From Erythrobacter sp. UBA3075 (GTDB taxonomy: Bacteria > Pseudomonadota > Alphaproteobacteria > Sphingomonadales > Sphingomonadaceae): a stretch of 5,160 bases of DNA. Of the stretch, positions 1 to 4,327 are shown piece by piece; within the stretch, counting starts at the first letter, position 1; each line of letters begins with the position of its first letter. Location of the stretch: the NCBI GenBank assembly GCA_002367375.1, contig DFBR01000153.1, positions 1 through 5,160 on the forward strand, written 5' to 3'. The translations under genes were made by a program, and so were the position numbers. The notes beneath the pieces are model-generated. The model was not told where the DNA came from, made no database searches, and worked only from the letters and a program-made list of their open reading frames with translations.

Positions 1-1
1 C

Positions 2-463
2 TCACTGCCAGCGCGCCAGATCGGTGTGATCATCCGCGCGCGGTTCAATCCAGTGCCAACCCCCATTTGGTCCAGCACCGCTGCGCTTCTCACGCTTCCA
101 GAACCAGCTCCTTGCCTTCAAATGATCCATGCAAAAATCAACCGCGTCGATGGCCCCGCGCCGGTGCTGCGCGCAAGCGGAGACGAGGACGATGGGCTCG
201 CCCGGATGCATCACGCCGGTGCGATGAACCATCAACAGGCCCATCAGGCCGAAGCGCTGTGCAGCCAGCGACGCCAACTTCTTCATGCCGGGCCGGGTCA
301 TGAGTTCGTAATGGGTCAGTTCGAGCGCTTCGACGCCATTGCCTCCACGGACCTCGCCTACGAACGTGCAAACACCGCCAAGGCCGGGATGCGCATTGGT
401 GAACGGCCCGACCAGCGCGCCGGGATTGAACGGCGTATCGAGCAGTTGCACGCTGATCGCCAT
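2..463 (-). CDS. moaE: Molybdopterin synthase catalytic (large) subunit MoaE
   Basis: MoaE pairs with thiocarboxylated MoaD and inserts the dithiolene sulfurs into precursor Z (cPMP) to form molybdopterin in the cytoplasm. The 153-residue product is full length for the family (about 150). Visible family motifs are FVGEVRG (residues 34-40), HR (80-81), GE (88-89), QHRRGA (99-104), MDHLK (112-116) and FWKRE (121-125). Lys116 and Lys123 match the two active-site lysines of E. coli MoaE (Lys119 and Lys126) by motif alignment. The frame is open upstream to position 520, but the ATG at 463 is chosen because it starts one base after the moaD stop (TGAGATG), has a G-rich stretch at 469-473 upstream, and gives the normal N-terminus. 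It is the last visible gene of the cluster; its stop is at the window edge, so what follows is unknown. Confidence 0.95.
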   Translation of the reverse strand: MAISVQLLDTPFNPGALVGPFTNAHPGLGGVCTFVGEVRGGNGVEALELTHYELMTRPGMKKLASLAAQRFGLMGLLMVHRTGVMHPGEPIVLVSACAQHRRGAIDAVDFCMDHLKARSWFWKREKRSGAGPNGGWHWIEPRADDHTDLARWQ

Positions 464-464
464 C

Positions 465-704
465 TCAGCCCCCGCTAACCGGCGGAAGAAGCGCGACTTC
501 CGAACCTGCCAGGGCAGCAAGCGTGGTCTTGTCCGCCAGCACGTCTCCGTCGAGCGCGATTTTCACCCGCTCGCCTGAAATCTCGTCGGCAAGCGGCGTA
601 TCGCACAGCGCGAGCAGCCCGTCCCAGTCGAGCGGTGCGGCCACCTCGCGTGTGTCCTCGCCTGCAAGATCTGCGAGTTTGCCGAGGAAAATCAGCGTGA
701 CCAC
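465..704 (-). CDS. moaD: Molybdopterin synthase sulfur carrier (small) subunit MoaD
   Basis: This is a 79-residue ubiquitin-like sulfur carrier. The C-terminal glycine is adenylylated (normally by MoeB) and thiocarboxylated, then donates sulfur in the MoaE active site. The protein begins VTLIFLGKLADLAG, carries the family's KIALDGD strand in the middle (residues 48-54), and ends LLPPVSGG with the diagnostic terminal Gly-Gly. The length is typical (about 80). The start is a GTG at 702-704, supported by a good Shine-Dalgarno (GGAGGG, 710-715) five bases upstream. It lies 2 bp after the moaA stop and 1 bp before the moaE start, so the three genes should be translated together. No activating enzyme moeB is in the window. 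Confidence 0.94.
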   Translation of the reverse strand: MVTLIFLGKLADLAGEDTREVAAPLDWDGLLALCDTPLADEISGERVKIALDGDVLADKTTLAALAGSEVALLPPVSGG

Positions 705-706
705 AA

Positions 707-1708
707 TTACCCTCCGGTGACTGACATATGCCGTGGCTGCGCAGGTGCTGCGCCTTCAGCGATGGCGAAATGATGCCGCTCCGGCTTGATGCGCATGGCT
801 TCATCCAGTGCAGCAGCGACATTGGCGCCCGGCGCATCGGAGCGCAATGCAGCGCGCAAATCGACCTTCTCTGCGCCGCCAAGGCAGGCATAGAGCTGGC
901 CGGTCGCGGTCACCCGGATGCGGTTGCAACTCGCGCAGAAATTGTTGGTGAGCGGAGAGATGAATCCCAATCGTCCGCCAGTCTCGGCAACCCGCGCATA
1001 GCGCGCAGGCCCACCAGTGCTGTCGCCAATGTCGTGCAAGACGAAGCGTTCTTCCAGCCTGTCGCGCGCAGCGGGTAGCGGCAGGTAATGATCGACCCGC
1101 TCACCATCCACTTCGCCGAGCGGCATGACTTCGATGAGTGTCAAATCGTGGCCTTCGCCATGCGCCCATTCGACCAGACGGGGTATTTCATTCTCGTTGA
1201 GGCCCTTGAGCGCGACCGTGTTGATCTTGACCTGCAATCCGGCATCCTTGGCAGCGGCAATGCCGTCCAGCACCTGTGCCAGTCGGTCGCGGCGGGTGAG
1301 CCGTTCGAATAGCGCAGCATCCAGTGTGTCGATGCTGACATTCACCCGGCGCACGCCTGCATCGAACAGCGGCTGCGCATATTCGGCCAATTGCGTGCCA
1401 TTGGTGGTCAGCGTCAGTTCGTCCAGCCCATCGCCCAGCTTGCGCCCGAGTGCCCGCACCAAGTCGATTACATCGCGCCGTACCAGCGGTTCCCCTCCGG
1501 TCAGGCGGATTTTGGTCACGCCGCGTGCGATGAACTCCAGCGCCAGCTGATACAGCTCCTCGAGGCTAAGCACTTCGGCCTTGGGCAGAAATTGCATCCG
1601 CTCGGGCATGCAATAGGCGCAGCGCAGGTCGCAGCGGTCGGTTACCGACAGCCGCAGATAGGAAATGCGCCGGTTGAATGTGTCAGTGAGAGGAGGAACC
1701 TTGACCAT
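707..1708 (-). CDS. moaA: GTP 3',8-cyclase MoaA (radical SAM)
   Basis: MoaA catalyses the first step of molybdenum-cofactor synthesis, rearranging GTP to 3',8-cyclo-7,8-dihydro-GTP with SAM, which MoaC then converts to cPMP. From the ATG at 1706-1708 the protein has 333 residues, normal for MoaA. The N-terminal radical-SAM cluster motif CxxxCxxC is at Cys26/Cys30/Cys33, the SAM-contacting GGEP at residues 71-74, and the second 4Fe-4S cluster motif CxxC-x13-C at Cys258/Cys261/Cys275. The chain ends MSVTGG; the terminal Gly-Gly tail is a conserved MoaA feature needed for catalysis. An in-frame GTG at 1715-1717 would add three residues. Neither start has a convincing Shine-Dalgarno; the ATG gives a more family-like N-terminus. 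It lies 33 bp (24 bp with the GTG) after the upstream small gene. moaC is absent from the window. Confidence 0.95.
   Translation of the reverse strand: MVKVPPLTDTFNRRISYLRLSVTDRCDLRCAYCMPERMQFLPKAEVLSLEELYQLALEFIARGVTKIRLTGGEPLVRRDVIDLVRALGRKLGDGLDELTLTTNGTQLAEYAQPLFDAGVRRVNVSIDTLDAALFERLTRRDRLAQVLDGIAAAKDAGLQVKINTVALKGLNENEIPRLVEWAHGEGHDLTLIEVMPLGEVDGERVDHYLPLPAARDRLEERFVLHDIGDSTGGPARYARVAETGGRLGFISPLTNNFCASCNRIRVTATGQLYACLGGAEKVDLRAALRSDAPGANVAAALDEAMRIKPERHHFAIAEGAAPAQPRHMSVTGG
710..715 (-). promoter_or_regulatory. moaD ribosome binding site inside moaA
   Basis: GGAGGG is read on the minus strand, five bases before the GTG start of moaD. It decides that start. The same six bases are the last two sense codons of moaA (GGA GGG, the C-terminal Gly-Gly), immediately before its TAA. 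Confidence 0.7.
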
Positions 1709-1741
1709 TGCTTGCACTGTGACAAGGGCGCGTCCGCGCGT

Positions 1742-2056
1742 CTAGGCCAGAGTGAAAACCTGACCAGTCACGCCCTCTGCACGTTTCAGAAATGCGCTCG
1801 TTGGCCAAAGCGCGTCTCCCTCGTCCCCTACAATCGCGTTTACCCGTTTCGGCGAGGCCTCGCGAGCAAGTTCCTGAATCGCTGCCAGCCGCCACGCAGC
1901 ATGTGTGTGATCGGCCGCTGAGAACCAGACAACAAGCTCAGAAACTTCCGCCAATGTATCGCGAATTAGCGGCACGATTTCGACGTGGAAATGAGTAGAT
2001 GCATCAAGCGGCTCGGCGGGAAGCTTCCGAGCTCTGATGAAGGTCAACTCGCTCAC
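1742..2056 (-). CDS. Small protein resembling the C-terminal part of a short-chain dehydrogenase (SDR)
   Basis: This 104-residue protein has no function I can name. Its second half reads like the tail of an SDR-fold protein. Residues 54-75 (AAWRLAAIQELAREASPKRV then NAIV) resemble the helix and following strand of SDRs (L..ALARE..P..IRVNAI.PG). Residues 87-103 (SAFLKRAEGVTGQVFTL) resemble the closing FLAS...VTGQVL.V segment. The N-terminal TGxxxGxG nucleotide-binding motif and the YxxxK catalytic pair are absent, so it is unlikely to be an active oxidoreductase. It could be a degenerate SDR or a small Rossmann-like partner protein. The GTG start at 2054-2056 overlaps the folB TGA by two bases within GTGA, indicating translational coupling, and moaA follows closely. 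The position between folate and molybdopterin genes suggests a pterin-linked role, which is inference only. Confidence 0.75.
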   Translation of the reverse strand: MSELTFIRARKLPAEPLDASTHFHVEIVPLIRDTLAEVSELVVWFSAADHTHAAWRLAAIQELAREASPKRVNAIVGDEGDALWPTSAFLKRAEGVTGQVFTLA

Positions 2057-2421
2057 TTGCGCTCGCGCGTCAGCGTGATGCCGATCTGCTCATTCGCTTC
2101 GCTTAGCGCCAGCTTGACGATCTTCACCTGCACCTGTTCGATCCGCGTATCCTGCAGGAACAGGGTTTCGCACACATGGTCCGCCACGGCCTCAATCAGC
2201 TTGTAATGGCGATCGCCCAATCCATCGGAACAGGCGAACTTCAAATCCATGTAGTTCTTGCTTTCCTCGAGCGGCGTATCCGCCTCGTAGAAAGGTCTGG
2301 CCTTCAACTTCGCGCGCACGGTGAAGCGCAGCGGCTGCGGCTTTCCGGTTTCCTCGGAATAGATGCCAGTGTGCACATCATGCTCGAAATCGGCGAGCTC
2401 AAGATAAAGGCTGTCTGCCAT
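2053..2421 (-). CDS. folB: Dihydroneopterin aldolase FolB
   Basis: FolB cleaves 7,8-dihydroneopterin to 6-hydroxymethyl-7,8-dihydropterin and glycolaldehyde in folate synthesis, and is often able to epimerise it. The protein of 122 residues has the single tunnelling-fold domain expected for the family (about 115-125). By alignment with characterised FolB, the landmarks are GIYSEE (residues 19-24, equivalent to the glutamate-bearing GVY.wE turn), NYMDL (56-60, active-site Tyr57), LIEAVA (75-80, pterin-anchoring Glu77) and KIVK (100-103, catalytic Lys103). The frame stays open to 2616, but the ATG at 2419-2421 gives the normal N-terminus; longer starts would run through the divergent intergenic region into the gene opposite. 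No strong Shine-Dalgarno is visible. It is the first gene of the folB-to-moaE cluster. The sequence is rather divergent from E. coli FolB, and a FolX-like epimerase is a less likely alternative. Confidence 0.88.
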   Translation of the reverse strand: MADSLYLELADFEHDVHTGIYSEETGKPQPLRFTVRAKLKARPFYEADTPLEESKNYMDLKFACSDGLGDRHYKLIEAVADHVCETLFLQDTRIEQVQVKIVKLALSEANEQIGITLTRERK

Positions 2422-2488
2422 GGTCGGCGGGCTTTGGCAGCGAGCGCCCCAATTGGCAAGCTGGAGCGAAAGGAGGTCTCGCGCGTAT

Positions 2489-2539
2489 ATGTTGACGTGC
2501 AGGGGTGCTTGCGAGCATTGCCAACGCAAGAACCAATAG
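2489..2539 (+). CDS. Possible 16-codon Cys-containing leader ORF
   Basis: An ATG at 2489 opens a 16-codon frame encoding MLTCRGACEHCQRKNQ, ending in TAG at 2537-2539. A near-consensus Shine-Dalgarno (AGGAGGT, 2471-2477) lies 11 bases before the ATG, somewhat farther than ideal. The stop codon overlaps the first base pair of the AGGGAG ribosome binding site of the DUF1499 gene, an arrangement that would suit translational coupling or attenuation. The three cysteines are spaced CxxxCxxC. A short open frame can arise by chance, so this is a candidate only. Confidence 0.25.
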   Translation: MLTCRGACEHCQRKNQ

Positions 2540-2543
2540 GGAG
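2538..2543 (+). promoter_or_regulatory. Ribosome binding site of the DUF1499 gene
   Basis: AGGGAG lies six bases before the GTG at 2550-2552 and fixes that codon as the start, in preference to the in-frame GTG at 2505, which has no comparable signal. Confidence 0.65.
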
Positions 2544-2549
2544 CAGCTC

Positions 2550-3341
2550 GTGAACGCAACGCCCGAGACGAATACCACCGCAGAAGCCACGTCCAAAAGA
2601 GCACGCGCCGCAGCAAAGGCCGCCAAATGGATCGGCAATTTCGTGCTTGGCGGCGCGCTGATTGCCATTGTTATCGTGCTGGTCGCAGCAACGCTCGCAC
2701 GCTTTGACATCATCGACAAGCTGGCTGGCTTTGCGCCGTTTTACCTTGCGGTGAACCCGGCGCGGGCGCTGGCGATCATCGGCCTGATCGGTCTTGGCTT
2801 CGCCCTGTGGCGCAAGACCGGACATATTGCGAAACTGGCGCTGGGCTTTGCCCTCTCCGCCGCATTGCTCGTCGCGCAATATACGATGCTGATCCTGCCC
2901 GCTGGCGAAGTTCCACCGATCCACGACATCACCACCGACCTGAACGACTTGCCGCAGTTTACGACGCTCGATGTCGAGCCCGTCAGCACTGGACCATTCA
3001 CGCAGGAAGAATGGCGCGCTTATCACGAGGAAGCCTATGGTGACATTCGCCCCATGGTGATCGACAAGCCACCAGTCGAAGTGCTCGCCAATGCGCGCGC
3101 TCTGGCAGAGACACGCGGTTGGGAAATCGCTTCCGCCGATCCAGAAGCGGGCACGCTGGAGGCCACGGCAACCGCAGGTTACGTGCGCTTTTATGATGAC
3201 GTGGTGGTCGAAGTGACCCCGGTTGAAGATGGCAGCACACGCGTCGATATGCGCTCGGTCAGCCGCGTCGGTGTGAGCGATGTCGGCTACAACGCAGCGC
3301 GGATCAGGGCCTTCCTGACCGATCTGCGCGGTATGGATTAA
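2550..3341 (+). CDS. DUF1499 family membrane protein
   Basis: The protein has 263 residues from a GTG start supported by AGGGAG. The N-terminus is short and basic (KRARAAAKAAK, residues 16-26). Three hydrophobic segments follow at about 27-50, 62-87 and 92-116, so the protein should sit in the cytoplasmic membrane. A DUF1499 domain then runs from about 120 to the end. Family signatures are PPIHDITTD (122-130), a PMVIDKPP stretch (168-175), RGWEI (189-193), EATATAGYVRFYDDVVVEV (204-222) and VDMRSVSRVGVSDVGYNAA (232-250). The last block, rich in Arg, Ser and Gly, is the most conserved. The function of DUF1499 is unknown to me. It is transcribed alone, divergent from folB, and its TAA overlaps the stop of the convergent methyltransferase gene. 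Nothing in the sequence looks broken. Confidence 0.9.
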   Translation: MNATPETNTTAEATSKRARAAAKAAKWIGNFVLGGALIAIVIVLVAATLARFDIIDKLAGFAPFYLAVNPARALAIIGLIGLGFALWRKTGHIAKLALGFALSAALLVAQYTMLILPAGEVPPIHDITTDLNDLPQFTTLDVEPVSTGPFTQEEWRAYHEEAYGDIRPMVIDKPPVEVLANARALAETRGWEIASADPEAGTLEATATAGYVRFYDDVVVEVTPVEDGSTRVDMRSVSRVGVSDVGYNAARIRAFLTDLRGMD

Positions 3342-4327
3342 TCGCTGCGCCATCGCGCAAAGATGGCGGTGGGCAGCAGCCTACCGCCCTCGCCTTCCTC
3401 GCGCACCGCCAGCTCTCCGCATTCGACGGTGCCGGGCAGGTCCGCAAAGGCATCTGCCACCAGCCCGCCAATCGCCAGCGCGCTCATGCGCACAGCGTAA
3501 ACGGTGAGGAACAGGAAGCGGCTGTCACCATCGAGTAGTTGACGGCAATCGGCTATTAGTCCGGGCAGGCTTTCTTCCAGCCGCCACGTCTCGTTCTTCG
3601 GGCCGCGACCGAATTTTGGCGGATCGAGAATGATCCCGTCATAGCGGTTCTCCCGCCGCACTTCGCGCGCGGTAAATTTTGCTGCGTCGTCGATGAGCCA
3701 GCGGATGGGCCGCTCTTCCATGCCGGACAAAGCCGCATTGTCACGCGCCTGCGCCACGGATTTCTTGCTCGCATCGACATGGGTGACACGGCCATGACGG
3801 CTCAGTGCCAGTGAGCCAACACCGGTATAGCCGAACAGATTGAGCGTTTCATATCCGCCCCCTTGCGGGAGGGGGACCGCTGCAGGCGGTGGAGGGGCAC
3901 TGTCGGAGCTTGCCCCTCCACCATGCTGCGCATGGTCCCCCTCCCCATTTTGGGGAGGATCACTAAGCCGCTCTCTCATCCAGTCCCACACCGGAGCCAT
4001 GTCGGGAAAGAAACCGAGATGGCGGAAGGGCGTGCACTGCGCGGTAAAGCGCGCTTCATTCCACGCCATTTCCCAGCCCGATTCCGGCACATCGCCGGTG
4101 AAATGCCAGCGCCCGCCCCCATCTTCATCACTGCCGGGAATGAATTCGCCATGCGCCTGCCATTCAGCCTCGCTCAGGCGCGGTGCCCACATGGCTTGCG
4201 GTTCGGGGCGGATGAAGCGGTATGGGCCATAACGTTCAAGCTTGCGGCCATCGCCGCTGTCGATCAGTCCGTAATCAGCCCAGGCAGAGCCTTCCATCAC
4301 GAGTGGCGAGGCGGCGAGCTTTGCCAT
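3338..4327 (-). CDS. Class I SAM-dependent methyltransferase, RlmI/COG1092-like, with an inserted palindromic repeat
   Basis: The 329-residue protein has an N-terminal region with ERYGPYRFIRPEPQAMW (31-47) and CTPFRHLGFFPD (98-109), then a SAM-binding Rossmann domain. SAM motif I is LNLFGYTGVGSLAL (162-175), motif II is VTHVDASKKSV (181-191), and motif IV is ILDPPKFGRG (233-242). The DPPKFG form is typical of RlmI-type methyltransferases that act on 23S rRNA, so an RNA substrate is likely, but the exact position modified cannot be told. Residues 123-158 are a Gly/Pro/Ala-rich, charge-poor stretch encoded by a palindromic DNA element between the two parts. Without it the length would be about 293, which I judge closer to normal. 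The ATG overlaps the thrC stop by one base (TGATG), so it is probably co-translated with thrC. The 3' end overlaps the convergent DUF1499 gene by 4 bp. Confidence 0.88.
   Translation of the reverse strand: MAKLAASPLVMEGSAWADYGLIDSGDGRKLERYGPYRFIRPEPQAMWAPRLSEAEWQAHGEFIPGSDEDGGGRWHFTGDVPESGWEMAWNEARFTAQCTPFRHLGFFPDMAPVWDWMRERLSDPPQNGEGDHAQHGGGASSDSAPPPPAAVPLPQGGGYETLNLFGYTGVGSLALSRHGRVTHVDASKKSVAQARDNAALSGMEERPIRWLIDDAAKFTAREVRRENRYDGIILDPPKFGRGPKNETWRLEESLPGLIADCRQLLDGDSRFLFLTVYAVRMSALAIGGLVADAFADLPGTVECGELAVREEGEGGRLLPTAIFARWRSD
3365..3388 (+). terminator. Hairpin just downstream of the DUF1499 gene, possible terminator
   Basis: A 10-bp stem (3365-3374 with 3379-3388, one G-U pair, loop AGCA) begins 24 bases after the DUF1499 stop. 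It is the strongest local structure there but lies within methyltransferase coding sequence and has no T-run after it, so it may not terminate. A second stem (3348-3354 with 3362-3368) overlaps it and would be mutually exclusive. Confidence 0.25.
3856..3961. repeat. Nested palindromic REP/RPE-like element inside the methyltransferase gene
   Basis: This GC-rich element has perfect arms arranged around one centre near 3905. The inner 12-bp arms are GGTGGAGGGGCA (3888-3899) and its complement (3911-3922). The outer 12-bp arms are 3867-3878 and 3934-3945. Between the arms lie side hairpins: ACCGC/GCGGT (3876-3880 and 3886-3890) and ACCATGC/GCATGGT (3920-3926 and 3930-3936). It is flanked by CCCCC/GGGGG (3858-3862 and 3871-3875) and CCTCCCCA/TGGGGAGG (3940-3947 and 3951-3958). 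The base composition differs sharply from the surrounding coding sequence. No frame of either strand contains a stop. The exact ends are uncertain by several bases. Similar palindromes scattered in alphaproteobacterial genomes are familiar to me in general terms; copy number here is unknown. Confidence 0.8.

Larger units (their letters stand above)
2422..2549. promoter_or_regulatory. Divergent intergenic region between folB and the DUF1499 gene
   Basis: These 128 bp should contain promoters for the minus-strand folB cluster and the plus-strand DUF1499 gene. I see no pair of sigma-70 hexamers at proper spacing in either direction: TTGACG (2492-2497) lacks a convincing -10 downstream, and TATA-like bases (2486-2490) lack a -35 on either strand. 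The region contains an AGGAGGT (2471-2477), an inverted repeat CTTGCG-N11-CGCAAG (2508-2530), and a distant TTGGCAA (2453-2459)/TTGCCAA (2518-2524) pair. Confidence 0.5.

Noticed and set aside
464..520. N-terminal extension of moaE up to 520
   Set aside because: It would lie within moaD in another frame; the ATG at 463 gives the family-typical N-terminus right after the moaD stop.
1391..1921. A 176-residue plus-strand open frame opposite moaA and the small SDR-like gene
   Set aside because: Antisense to moaA with its complete motifs; no family features or ribosome binding site seen.
2492..2520. Sigma-70 promoter with TTGACG as -35 for the DUF1499 gene
   Set aside because: The hexamer is good, but no -10 resembling TATAAT lies 16-18 bases downstream.
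2422..2616. N-terminal extension of folB up to 2616
   Set aside because: It would add about 65 residues without family resemblance and overlap the divergent DUF1499 gene; the ATG at 2421 gives a normal FolB.
2304..3353. A 349-residue open frame on the minus strand opposite the DUF1499 gene and folB
   Set aside because: It overlaps two genes with clear family motifs and shows no recognisable domain of its own; it is a GC-driven shadow.
3853..3961. ATC at both ends of the palindrome (3853-3855 and 3959-3961) as a target-site duplication
   Set aside because: Three bases are expected by chance, and a repeat unit of 106 bp between them is not a multiple of three, which would not preserve the frame on insertion.
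3856..3961. The palindrome as a rho-independent terminator or CRISPR-like array
   Set aside because: It is inside a continuous gene with intact motifs on both sides, lacks a T-run, and has no direct repeats with spacers.
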